Assembly: GCF_000189635.1 (NCBI RefSeq)
Contig: NW_002476514.1
Coordinates: 276,506 to 340,505, forward strand
Direction: 5' to 3'
Length of the DNA stretch: 64,000 nt
From: Tetrahymena thermophila SB210
Lineage: Eukaryota > Ciliophora > Oligohymenophorea > Hymenostomatida > Tetrahymenidae
How positions within the stretch are numbered: the first letter of the stretch is position 1; every line of letters starts with the position of its first letter. Of the stretch, positions 27,085-39,762 are shown one piece after another. The notes under the pieces are model-generated. The model was not told the DNA's origin. It saw nothing but the letters and a program-made list of their open reading frames with translations, and ran no database searches. The position numbers were made by a program, and so were the translations under genes.

Positions 27085-27127
27085 TACTTGGTTTAACTCA
27101 TTCATATTTTTCTTTTCATATTATTAC

Positions 27128-27525
27128 AATAATTTATAAAACACTTTAGCAATTAAATGGATTATTGGTATATGAAGATTCGTATTATTTAAAATTTAAA
27201 TTATTTAAACATACATGAGATATTTCTTTAGAATTTTTTATTTAATTATTTTGTAAAAGCAATTTAAATATTCGTATTTAAAGTATTAAAATTTAAAGTA
27301 AAAAACATTTCTTCTTCAAATATTATTTTAGAAATAAACAACATTTCATGACAATTTTATTTTAGTAAAACGTATTTTCTTTTAATCTATATTAAGAATA
27401 TTTATCTAATAGTCTACTTGAAAAAATATTGCAAGGAAAATAATTAAGAATTTGGTTAGTTAATTTCAAAATAAAAAAAGTTTCCATCATTTTTTTCATT
27501 TTAATGTAAAAGTTTTATTTTATTA
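27128..27525. repeat. Right copy of the gap-flanking duplication
   Basis: Begins TTTATAAAACACTTTAGCAA and ends GTAAAAGTTTTATTTTATTA. It resembles 26566-26984 with scattered differences. It may be a true tandem duplication or two allelic or paralogous reads joined across the gap. Confidence 0.65.
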
Positions 27526-30002
27526 GAGCCAAAACAATTATGTTCACTATAATTCTACACCAATTAAGTGCTGTTTACTTGGCTTAATGCATTCATATTT
27601 TTAAAAGGCTACAATTTTATCTTCAACTTTGCATATTCCACAATTTCTTTTCATATTACGTATATATCCATAAAATAAAAAAGCTCGAATAATTATATAA
27701 ATCAATAAATGAATCAAAAATTGGTTAGTTAATTTTAAAAAACTTTAAGGTTAATATCATTATTTTACACTAAATCTTAAATACAAAGAAAAATCACTAC
27801 TTAGAAAGGATAAAAACTTTAATTCGAAATACATAACTCAGTAAAAAAAATTTTTAACTCTGCCATATTAGTTATTCAATAAAAAATATTAATATAAACA
27901 TTTATATAACAATTATAATGCATATTTCAAGGTTTAGTTAACTTTATAAGCTATTCAAAAAATTTGATTTCTAATTGTTTCAATTCCTTAACATTTATTA
28001 TAAAAGATTACCTTATTACCTCCTAAGTAAAAATTTTCTTCCCTGTAGATATTAAGCATTCCCAAATTTTTATCTAGCTAGTTAGCTTAGTTAAAGACCT
28101 ATAAGGGTATCAGTTAGTGGTGAGTATTTGAGGTAAATTTAAGAGGTTAGCTAGATCACTATATAGTAAATAAGGTAAATAGCTTAGAAAGCATATACTT
28201 ATTTTTTCTTAGTTTTACTTTTTAGAGTTTTGTTTTTTTTGATTGATAATGAATCTTTTAGCTCCATTTTTGTTTGAAATTTTACTGTTAGAAAATTATG
28301 AAGTATATATAATTGATTACTATGCTGATTTCTTTTGATTATTTGTAAAACTGATGACTAATCTGTGTCATTTTCATACTTATTATTTTGGTGGTCATTC
28401 ATTTTATGAGTTTTTTCCATCTACAACATTAATCAATGTTAGCAAATAAAACATCTTTTCATAGCTATTCCATAATTTTTGTCATTTAGTCATTGTATTT
28501 ACATGAACCTAGTATTCTACAGTGTTATTAATATATGTGTAATGTTAAAAATAATTTAAATTATTATTTCATTTATGTATTTAATCATTAGTTTCAGACA
28601 GACTTCAAATTATTATTAATTACTATCTTAGTATGTAAAGAAAGATATTGCATTAGTTATTATAATTACAAAGTAAAATGGTTTAATTAATGATAAAGCT
28701 TAAATACATTTTTGGATAGTATTTATCATTAGTTTTTTTACCTTTGAGATGACGTTAGACTAGATTATTCATTTATCTTTTTTATTCAAATAAAAGCTAT
28801 CCATCAATCTAAATGAGCATTCTCATTTTTAACATCTATAACTTCAATTTGCTAACTAAATATGGGCTAATTATTTAATAACAAAAGCAAATCTATATTA
28901 TATGTTTATTAATCAGGAAAATTATACTTACATTTCTAGATTTAAGCTATTGCTATTAACATTTTTACTCTTAGTTACATAGCCATTAAGCTATTCTATG
29001 CTATTATTCAATTATACAAAAAAACCATTGCCGTTTATTTTTTGTATTAAAAAAATAATTTTATTTCCATCATATTAGTATCATCTAATTAGATGCGGTC
29101 TCTATGAAAGCATGTTTTTCTATTTTAATATTATTAATGTTGGTTTTTCTTTTACAAACTAATCTATTTAATATTTATTTTGATCATTTATATTGCTGTT
29201 AGCTTTATTAGCCTTTATTTTATTAACTTAATATTATACATAAATTAATCTGACTGACTGAATTTCTTTAATCTCAAAATTAAAAATCAGCTATTTATCC
29301 TTATATTATTATTATGAATGAATTTCTAATATTTAACTTTGTTAATTATTTATGTTGTGGTTGCAAAATTAATGTTTATTAATATTTAGCTTAGAAAACA
29401 AATAATTTAAATATTGTCTTATAAAATTTTAAATTGTGATTATTAAATTTTGTTTTTCCTAATCCATTTATGATTTATAAGGTATTTGATTAACTATAAA
29501 ACTGTTTTATTTGTTATTGATGTCTTAAGCAAATTATTATCATTTTATTTCAAATATTTTTTAAGTAATATAATTTATTAATTAATAAATAATACCATAA
29601 ATTCTCAAATAGGCACCTGATAATATTTTGATGAGCGCTTGGATAGTTAGTAAACTAATAGTAATTTTTAAGAGCATTCAACATTAATTGTATTCTATAA
29701 CTTCAATTCCATTTTACAGTATTTACTATTATTAAAGATATTATTATTTACAACTACATAAAATATCAAATATAAATATAAGCTTTATTAAAAATGTTTT
29801 TTAGCATTATAAAATAAATGAATCAATTATTTAAATCAAAATAAATTAATTTTTCAAAAATGTTATCATAAATAAAAGTAAAATTTTATACTAAATTAAT
29901 TATTTTATTTTTTTATATAATATTTAATAAATATTAAGTTTTATTTTTAGAGTAAGTAAGAATTAGAAAAAGAATAATTTTTTGACTTTTGGTAATAATT
30001 TA

Positions 30003-31100
30003 TCAATTATGATTAATTTCGTTAATATGTTAGAGATCATTATTATGATTAAGATAATAACTTTATTAATAGTCATTTTAATATAATTGATGCTATTAAT
30101 AGTATTAATATTCTTATTAATCTTAGAAAAACTCTTATTAGTCTTAGAGGAAAACTTATTAACCTTCATAATTCAAATGATTTGCTTAATTATGAATTGA
30201 GTTAATAAATTAGTCTTAATTTTATTACAAGGTAGAATAATTATAATTTTGCTCTAAATAGTTAGTACATTCTTCTTAATAGCTGCCTTCTTCAAAGATA
30301 CCATTATTAATTGGTTACTTTTAAGAGCTAGGCTCATACTTACAGCTACTTTGGAATTGGATTTACTACTATTCTTAATATGAGTCTGAATTGCTTATTG
30401 TCCGTGGGATTTCGAGGACTTATAAACCAATCGTTTCTGATCTATCAGTAAGAGAAACAGAGATACTGCAATTTAAAAGGTTTAAAGACGTTTTTAAAGA
30501 CTCATTATTTTCATCATTTTGAGCAAACTTTTATTTAAGATTGGCTTATGACCTTTTACTTTTGTTCTTTTTATCATATTTAGAAAGTTTCTTTTTTTCT
30601 TAAACAACTTAGGGGAAGCAGATGTTCCAAAGATCGTAAAAAGATGACATTTCTTGTTGGCCATATAAATTAAAATACTTTAAGATTAGAAAAGATACAA
30701 ATTATTTTCTAACTTTTTTCATACAATTGTAAGAACAATCTTCACTCAAATTAGTAATATCTATAGGTTCTAAAAGAATCTCTTGAAGCTTTGTTGTAAA
30801 AGAGTATTATTGGTTGTATTTTTTGATATAATTAAAATATTAATCAATGATTCCCATATATTTAGGTTTATTTTAGTCTATTTAATTGCGAATAAGAGCT
30901 TTAACTGCTTATGCAGATTCTAAATTAAGATGATCAGCGATCAGGGAAGATGCAAGGGACTCCATAAAATAGCTCTTAATAGAATCTTAAAACCATTTAT
31001 TTAGTAAATTTCTTTAGCTTTATAAACTTTTTTTGCTTGATTAAGCTAAAAAGAGAACGTTCTTCATAATAATCAACTCATCTTAGTTAATTTAGCTCAT
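30003..31100 (-). CDS. Unknown family, member b' (unit B), Q/N-rich tail
   Basis: Intronless, 365 residues in the ciliate code, ATG at 31100 and TGA at 30003-30005. The N terminus MSQINQDELIIMKNVLFLAQ matches the unit A copy exactly. Blocks: NLLNKWFQDSIKSYFMES, KPKYMGIIDQYFNYI, RKQFVSFLILKYFNLYG and SSFYDLWNICFPQ. A basic patch (KKKLSKYDKKNKSKRS) precedes a Ser-rich stretch, then SQKQPINNGIFEEGSYQ, where the conserved Asp of the DSYQ motif is Gly. The final 90 residues are Gln/Asn/Tyr/His-rich. Three-base indels relative to 11102-12193 keep the frame, which argues for purifying constraint on the protein. Function unknown. Confidence 0.82.
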
Positions 31101-33789
31101 TTCTTTGGTAATTTTTTGAGATTATTTTTTGTTGCTTTTTATCTAATTAATTGTTTATATGCTTTTAAGAGCTATCTAATCAAAATGTGTAATACAAAAT
31201 CACTTATGAGGTAAAAATAACTTAAATACAAACTTTTACACTTAATTAAATATGCAAATGAATAGTTTAATGTAAAATAAACTAAATTAATTTATAAAGA
31301 GGCACTAATTGTGTTAATATTATTTAATAAATATCCATCTTATTTTGAGAGTTGCTCCATTTCATAAATTATTTTGAAATTATTAATCTACTAGCAAATA
31401 TATAATCCAATAAATTATTATTGATTAAACGCTGACGCAATTCCTCATGGTGTATATCACTTCGTTATACTCATTTTATTATTAATTAATATTAGTAATT
31501 TACTTGATTAAACGAAAATAGTTTGTCTTAAAATACAGTAAAATACATACAATTTTACAAAAGAAACATACTCTTTTGATGTAAATTAAATTCCGATGAA
31601 ATACATTTTGATTAAATGTTTACAAATTTATCAAATTTTATCGCTCTTAAAACCATGTAAAATATGTAAATAGAAAGAAAGATATTTTGTATTTTCTATT
31701 TCACCTCTAAAAAAATTAAAGCTGTAAAACTGAATATAAAATGATTTTGCTTTTTAGACCTTCATAGTATATTTAAAAAAGTTAATTTGATTAAAATGCT
31801 TAAGAAAAAATGAAAATAAATATGTACAGAAAAATTAAATCACATTGAAAATTTCATGATTGCTGAAATCAAACAAAATAAAAAGAATGATTAATTATTT
31901 AAGAATCTATTTGTTTTGTATTTTTCTTTCTTTCTTTTGTTTGAATTTTTACTTTTTTGATTAATTATTATAATATATTGCTGTTTACTAATTTTTGATA
32001 AAATATGATTAAGAAAATAAGGTATTAATTGTAAAATTACATTCAGATTAATTTTAAATTAAATAATATTGAGATCAAAATTTGACCATGAACTCATAAT
32101 CTATTGAAAAACTTCTCAAAAGTGTTTTTTATAAAATAGTCAATCAATATTACACTTATTTTGATGTTAAGCTATCTCAAAAATTAATCAAACTAAATAA
32201 TCGACCATTTCATAAATATCCAATTTAATTTTGCTTAAGCTTTGAAGAAGTATTACAAATTAAAGAAGAAAGCAAACTAGATTATAAAATTTCCCAATTA
32301 TAAAATTTATACATTTAAATTATCTTAAAATTATTTAAGTTAATTTAAAATATTTAATATAAAAATCAAAACTCGTTATTTATTTAGATTACTTAACTAA
32401 TATTAAAGATACAAAATATTAAGAAAAAAAATTATTCCATAAAAGAAATTTATCTATTTACCCCTTAAGATCAATTAAAGAAATTCAATGATCTTAATTT
32501 ACAGGCTTTAAATTGCATTCCATCGTTTTAAAACGCTAGCTAATCTTTCTCTTCTCTAAATTTTTTACTTCAACAAACATTCTTTTATTGTGTGGTTTAT
32601 ATTTCTATTTGAAGCTATATCTAACTTTCTTTTACATTTAAAAATCATATAGATTTCATATAATACTTAAACTAGCTATATGTAATTTGATTGCTTCCAT
32701 CTTAGAAAATTTATATTTATTTAAAACACATATCAAAAATCTTTAATTAGCTCAAGCCTCTATGCAAAATTAATAAAAATAAAAAATAATGCAAGTTTAA
32801 CTATAAGTCTCTCATTAAAATATTAAATTTAATGTAATTAGAGGTAAATAAACATATATGCGCTAGTCTTATTTATTTTTAAATTGAGCCTATCTAAAAA
32901 TTTATTAACATTCGGCATCAAAATTTTACCAATAATCAAACTAATAAGAAAGAAAAATAAAAAGATCATTTAGTTAATATGAAAGTAAAATATATATGGC
33001 AATAATTATATTTATGACTTTTTAAAATAATCAATAATTACAGGATATTTGTTAAACGAAAAACTTTATGTCCTTCTTGATTTATTTTAGTACTTTTAAT
33101 AAGTTCATTTTTTATTAAGTTAAACATTACTGTTAAGCCAAATTTATTATTTAATAGAAATCCTTATGCACCAAGCTATCTGTTAAAAAGGAAGATTGCT
33201 GAAAAAAAAAAATCATCTTTTTCCAATTAAATAAATTTGATAGAATAAAAATGTTTAATTTATTAAAGATGATTGAGTTAAAAGAAAATTTTGTTTCAGA
33301 AATTTTTTAATTAGAAAAAATCAAGAGTTAGTTGGTAATGTTTTTATTGAATTTTAGAGATAATTTATTTATTTTTTAATTAGTTTTCGCATAAGATCGA
33401 GAATGCTTTTTTGTTTACTTCTTTTTAATTTCCCGTAAAATAAAAGAAATCATTCACTTCTTACCCGTTAAAGTAATTCCTGAATGTAAAAATTAATAAA
33501 TTTGTTATACTTTATGAGCCAAACAAATTGATAATGAGGAAAATTTATAAATAAAGATATAGAGCATATTACATTATTTTAAATTGTAATACTGAAATAA
33601 ATAAATAGCTACTAAAATTTTTATTTGTTTTTTTTTTTTAAATCAAACATAATTAATTAGATTACAGAATTTCATATTTAATAAAACAAGCTTTTATAAA
33701 ATACAACAAATAACTTTTAAAGTATTTTTAAGCTACAGTAAAACCTGTTAAACTGGGTACCTTTAAAAATTCAGCAATCATTAAAAAAG

Positions 33790-36055
33790 AAAACATTATA
33801 AAAATAATGAATAGTATTTGGTAGATACAATTTTCTTCGTGTTATTAAATAATTACATATAATAAAATTAGCAAATTTAATTTATTATAAAATATAGAAG
33901 GCCTTTTGAATTTAATATTTTTTGATACTTCTTTTAAAATATTGTGAAAACTACTTTAAATTAATTAGAGCTATATTAACAAATTGGTTATTACTTATTG
34001 ATATCTAAATAGTAGGTAGTACTGTTTAATCACAAAATTAATTTTATTTTTTAAGGAAAATATTATTTTTATTCAGTTTTATTATGTATTTTTTGATTAA
34101 TAGATAGTACTTTAAGTAGCAATTTTAGATTAATTTGCAATTGAAATATAAATAAATACGCTCTTCTTTTTTTCTATTTAAATATTTCAACAAGCTAAAG
34201 AAAAACAAGAGTTTAAAAAATTCAATTTCTCACTTAGAGATTTACTTTTTATTTTTATATATTTAAGAGCAGCAAAATGCATCGTATTAATTTTACTTTT
34301 TAGTGAATGGCTCCATATTAGGATAAATCAAATATTTCTAAGCGTTCTATTGCGAGTAAAATTTTAAAGACTTTATGTAAGGCTAAGATAAAAGAGGATT
34401 ATTTATTATTACCTACTATTTATTTGAGTTATTTAAAACTTTATATCTATCTCTAAACACGCACAGAATCTCAAATTTTATTTTCTGTTTTGATTAATAT
34501 AAAAGAATGAATAAGGATGATTAGAAATTCCATTAAACCAAGTGTTTATTTTTCTTAGATGACTATAAAACTTTAACTAAATATTTAAAAGCTCAATGCT
34601 TAAGAAGATTTTTTTGATATAAAGATCTATGTAGTAAGTGATAGATTTCTAAGGCTATAGACTAAAGAATAGATTGAAGAAAGCTAAGTATAAATACACT
34701 TATAAATGATGAATTATGAATTAATCGAGTATCTTTAACCTACTTTAATTCTTATTAAGTAGATGGTGTGTTAATATTATTTTAAATGTAGCTAAAATAA
34801 TTACAAAATGAGATAAATTTTAGATATTTTTTAATTTTTATTTACATTGTTTTCAAATAATTTTAAAACCAAATTCAATAACTAAGAGGCTAATACCAAC
34901 ACAGTACATAATATTTAGATGTATCTAATATCTTAAGCATAATATTCCAAGAAAATATCCTAATTAAGTAGAATCACATTTCGCATTGAAGAAATAAAAT
35001 TATCGCAAGTAAAAAAAAATAAAATATACATGAAAACTATATTGCTTTGTTAAAATAATCATAAAATTAGTACTACTAAATGATAGATCACTGCTTTAAT
35101 AAGTTATTTGTTTGCTTATGCATAAATAAGACCATTATTCACTTGGTAAAAAAAACAAATTCCTTTTTTGAAATATCCTAGATAGACTTTAAAGCTTAAG
35201 AGGAATTTTCTAAGATATTCTTGCATTCAATAAAGATCTTTTTAAGAGCAAAGTGATTTTTTTTAATTTTAATGTAAAGTAAATATTTTTAAAGTTATAA
35301 TATGTTCATTAATGAACACATTAAAATCGCTTGCTACTCCTAAAAATAATTTTAGTTTTGAGCCTTTATATTTAAATTCCATACAAAAAGAATATTTTTC
35401 TCTCTTATGACTTGTGGTTATAAATATGTAGATTAAAATCAAGCGATTTAATTAAATATTTTGTTTAAGGGTGTATATAAATAAGTAAGATTTCTCATTT
35501 TCAGATTAAATAAGATTAGTTGAGTATTTTAATTAAAATTTTTCAATATTTTTTGCTTATTCCAAATTTTGCAAAATTTATGATAGGGTGACTATTTATT
35601 TACCTTAAATTTAAAATATTAATTTAGTTTTTGACTGTAATCAGAAATTTTAAAACAGAAATTTATTAAATTAAGAATGTAATCTAATCATAATTTGAAA
35701 TTTAATAACTAACTCTTTATCTAATTGGATTTTTCATCAAAGCGGTATAATGTATAAGTACGATTCAAGCTAAATTATTACCATATTCGCGGATAGATTA
35801 AAACAAACTTGAATTAAAAGTGCATTCAAATCTCTCTTTTTCTAAAGTAGAACGCCATAAATTATTGAAATTTCTAAAAAATATTTTAAATTCAATAATT
35901 TTAGAAAAAATAAACACTTTTTAGATTTTCTTTAACGACTTATGAAAATGAAAGAATGATAATTTTAATTTAATCAAGCATAGATTCATAGGTATTAAAA
36001 TTTAAAAATAATTTTTTTTTCTAATTTAATTTAAAAAATAATGATCTAAAATATA
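33790..36055. other. 2.3-kb block present only in unit B
   Basis: Between sequence matching about 14640 on the left and about 14885 on the right, unit B has about 2.3 kb where unit A has about 230 nt of different sequence. I see no terminal inverted repeats, target-site duplication or transposase. The block contains weak protein-like frames (34307-34780) on the plus strand. It may be an insertion in B, a loss in A, or a germline-type excisable segment. Confidence 0.6.
34307..34780 (+). pseudogene. Possible decayed gene, unrecognised
   Basis: In the ciliate code an ATG at 34307, directly after TGA, opens 67 codons (MAPYQDKSNISKRSIASKIL and onward, with a YLLLPTIYLSYLKLYIYL stretch) and stops at TGA 34508-34510. 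Protein-like composition continues for about 250 nt in other plus-strand frames (for example NKDDQKFHQTKCLFFLDDYK, then a Gln/Glu-rich stretch), suggesting frameshift decay or missed introns. The hydrophobic and acidic spacing is faintly reminiscent of a cyclin box, but no cyclin motif is convincing. It could also be chance open sequence. It lies inside the block unique to unit B. Confidence 0.25.
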
Positions 36056-38850
36056 AGTAAACATTGAAAGTATATTATAATTTAGGTTCTTAAAAATAAA
36101 ATAATTTAGTATTTATAAAATTAAAATCATATTACTGTAAAGTGTAAAAATAATGAAATTTGTTTCTTTGAGTTTAATAAAAGCAAATTAATAAAAGCAA
36201 ATTATTTAAACTAATCATTAGAAAAATTTTAAAATACATTCAAATATGATAAAAAGTAAAGAGAGGTGCTTTCTAATAAAATTGATAAAGTTATTAATTA
36301 TCTCATAAACAAATTTAGAAGATAAAATGTAAAAAATAAATCTAAAATTTAAATAATGATTTGATCAATTTTTAATAATTTCGTAAACAAACAAAGTAAA
36401 AGAAAATTTGAGTTTTTATATTAATTATTTACTTCTTTAAAATTTAGTGCTATATTTAATTAAAAAGTCAATACACACAACACAACATATAGCATAATAG
36501 AATTGCTGTCCCTTAAAAAAAGTTACTACAATAGTTTTAGATATCTAAATGTTTAAGCTACTGAATTTATATTCTTAATCATCATATTTACTTCGCATGT
36601 TCAACCCAACTTTTTATTTAGCTGAGTTTTTCAATTATAATTGGCTTTGCAAATTAGCAAAAAATAATCCATCCATCCATAGTATTTTAGAACCCAATAA
36701 TGTGATGGATATAGGAAATTAAAATTGCTAAATAAACTCATTTTATTATCAAATATATATCAAATAGTTTATAAAAGATAAAGAGAAGCAATAGATCTAA
36801 GTGAATTCAATATTCTATCTAATTAGCTTTCCAAAATACCTTTTGATTGATAAATTTTTATACTTTACACAAGATCCATTATGTCATTCCTGCATGCCTC
36901 ATTATATGAGTCTATTTTTGTTTTAAATCCTTTGAACCAAAATTTTTGTAATTTTAAGCTATTGTTCTTCCTTCATATGCCTTTTTTATTTGCTTACCGC
37001 AAGAAGGCTCTTACTTTATAAAATATTTAATTCATAAAAAGAAAATAACAAACATTATTTATAAATAAGCTGACTTAAATATAAGATGAGTTTAGTTTAA
37101 AGATAATATGATTAGCAATCTTATAATATTTTATATTAAATATATATATATTTTAAATTTATTCTTAGATTTAATGAAATATATAACTAAGAAGCCTAAT
37201 AATGTGAATTTATGTAGATAAGTATTTATTTTTTGTGATGATGCTATAAATAATAAATTTTGCTTTTTTAAAAGAAGCAGTCATATTTAAGTGTTTTATG
37301 GTTAAAAATATCCTCCTAAAATTTAGCCGCTCCTTATTATTACAAGAATTTTATAATAATATACAACTAGATATTTAAATATTTTTAGCAAAAATCAAAA
37401 ATGGAATATTCTTCATGCTAATTCAAAACACTTTCTTTTTTAATCCATTTATTTTCAAGTCTTTAAGCTTTTTATAAGTTGTCATCTTAATAATAATACT
37501 TGGTTGAAATACTTTCATAAATTTTTAATACTTAATCCTAAAAACTCTAACTAACTAAATTCACATCGAAACTAAACTTTAAAATATTTTTTATTTCATA
37601 AAAAGGCACGCTTTGTTAACGATTATTTAAAAAAGTTAAAGAAATTATTTAAAATCAACCAAAAAAAGGAAGAATAGCTTAGAGCAATTTTAGAAGAATT
37701 AATTTGAAAATCATTCAATTATTAATAAATCTGATACTAATTTTGTTTGATCTTTTTTAATAATCTAGAAAAAATAAAAATATAATTAATATTAATAAAT
37801 AAATGGGTATATATCTTTTTTGATATATTAAATAATTTAGTATCAAAAATAAAATAACTATTTCGCATTTTAAAAATTAATTTTAAGATATCCCTTTTGT
37901 ATTTGCTAGAATTTTCAATCAAAGGTATTTTAGGTATTTAAAACGCTAACAAATAGCTACTTACATTCTGTATATTTGGCTTTTATACATCATCTTCCTT
38001 ACTTCCTTCCCAATTAATATTATTCGTATTAATTATTTAAAATTAACTAACCAATATATAAATAAATTTTTAGGTAAGTAAGCTAATAAAAATAGGAACT
38101 GGAATTTCAATTCTTAGAGAATTCAGAATGGAGGGGTATTTTTTAGATAACGTGGAAAAAAAAGTTTCCTCTTGCCAAATTTTATTTTAATTTAAGATAT
38201 CAAAAAAAAAAATATTTATTTTATATATAACCTTAGATTATAAATATTATTTAAATCATCGCTAATAAAAATATATCGATGATTATTGTTTAATATTACA
38301 AAGTATTATACTTTACTTTGAAATTAAAAGCTTTGATATTTTTTATTAGAATTAAAAGAAACAAAAAAAAGAGTAAGTATATTGCTAACTAACAAAGCTT
38401 ACCAATCAATTGATTGATAGATTAAGATTCTTGTGTATCATTTTAATAATTTTTTCTAATTAGCTACGAACTTACTTAATTTGAGTTTTATAAGTTTTTG
38501 CATATTTTAAGATTGAATAAATTAAATTTTTATATGATCAGATAAATTAAAATTTGGTATATTTTACTTTGCTATAAAATAGATATAACTTTTAATATAT
38601 TTTAATTATTTTATTTGTTATAATGATTAAGGTTTTTAATATTTTTTTAATTGTTGCAGATTTAGTTTTGATAAAGAATAAGTTAATAAAATATATAATT
38701 TGATGATGATTTTAGTCAATTATTTTGTTCAAATTAGTTGATATGTGATAATTTTATATTAATTTTGGTTTTTGGATGGTAAATTAATTATTTTTTTATT
38801 AATATAAAAATCATATTTATCCTTTCTTTGTTTTCTTAATAGTTTTATTA

Positions 38851-39762
38851 TCATATATTTTAATTATACAATATCTCCTCCTCTTAATCAAAATTATGAT
38901 AGCTATAATGAAAATTGAGAAAATGACTCATGGGTTCTTATTAGTAGCTATCCTCTTCAAATATTCTATTGTTAATAGGCTACTTCTAAGAATAGAGGAC
39001 TTATTGATAGGTTAATTCTTCTTCAGATAATTGTAGATTTTATTAATCAAAGTTATTTATTTGTGAAGAAGGAAAATCTGAAGGTAATTCTTTTTAATTT
39101 GAGTGATTTTAGCTGGTAGAAAAATCAAATGAAGTTTAATTATTAAAAAAGTCAGAAGAATTTTAAAGTGAGTTATTTAATTCCGCTTGATTTTTAATAT
39201 CACTTTTTAGCATATTTCTTTCAAGATATTTGTCAAATTTTGAGCGTTTTTTTTTAATTTGAATTGCTTATGGGAAGCAGATATTCCATAATTCATAAAA
39301 TGAAGGAATTTCTAGCTATCCAAAAATTTCAAAGTACTTTAGGATTAGAAGACACACGAATTGCTTTCTTACAGTTTTGTTAGTGATGTAATTTTACTCG
39401 TGTGTTTTTATTTGAGTAATATCAACTGGATCGATAAGAATTTTGTTAATATTTTATAAAAAGCTGTCTTTTTAGTTGCTTTGGTTGATACAGATAAAAT
39501 ATTATTCAACTATTGACATATATTTAGGTTTATTTTTGTCTGTCTGCTTGTGGATGAAAGCTCTCACTTAAGCGGAAGATTTTAAATTAAGATGTTAATA
39601 GATCAAAGGAGAGGCAATAGATTCCAAAATATAACTTTTAATAGAATCTTAGAACCATTTATTTAGTAAATTTCTTTCACTTTGTATAGATTTTTTATTC
39701 TTCTTAGCTAAGTAGAGTACATTATTCATTATTATTTCCTCTTAAGTATTTGATTAATGCAT
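38851..39762 (-). CDS. Unknown family, member c' (unit B)
   Basis: Intronless, 303 residues in the ciliate code, ATG at 39762 and TGA at 38851-38853. It starts MHQSNTQEEIIMNNVLYLAK. Blocks: NLLNKWFQDSIKSYILES, KNKPKYMSIVEQYF, KTVRKQFVCLLILKYFEIFG and IPSFYELWNICFPQA, then a Lys/Arg patch (KKKRSKFDKY). The Ser/Gln/Asn-rich tail contains SQKQPINNRIFEEDSYQQEP near residues 259-278. It is the direct counterpart of 17500-18444 and ends slightly earlier. No known domain recognised. Frame conservation and the invariant N terminus support a functional gene. Confidence 0.82.

Larger units (their letters stand above)
23300..30002. other. Spacer between genes a' and b' (unit B), with gap
   Basis: 6.7 kb of AT-rich DNA aligning with 5587-11101. 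It contains the 100-N gap at 26985-27084, a local direct duplication either side of that gap, two palindromes (25108, 25571) and about 300 nt (29405-29700) with no counterpart in unit A. No gene seen. Confidence 0.6.
31101..38850. other. Spacer between genes b' and c' (unit B)
   Basis: 7.7 kb, aligning with 12194-17499 apart from the insertion-like block at about 33790-36055. Apart from the weak reading frames at 34307-34780 I see no coding stretch and no RNA gene. Confidence 0.55.

Noticed and set aside
29963-30169. 68-codon minus-strand frame at the end of gene b'
   Set aside because: An out-of-frame reading over the Q/N-rich tail of the real gene.
33790-36055. Unit-B-specific block as a DNA transposon
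   Set aside because: No terminal inverted repeats, target-site duplication or transposase-like reading frame could be seen at its edges.
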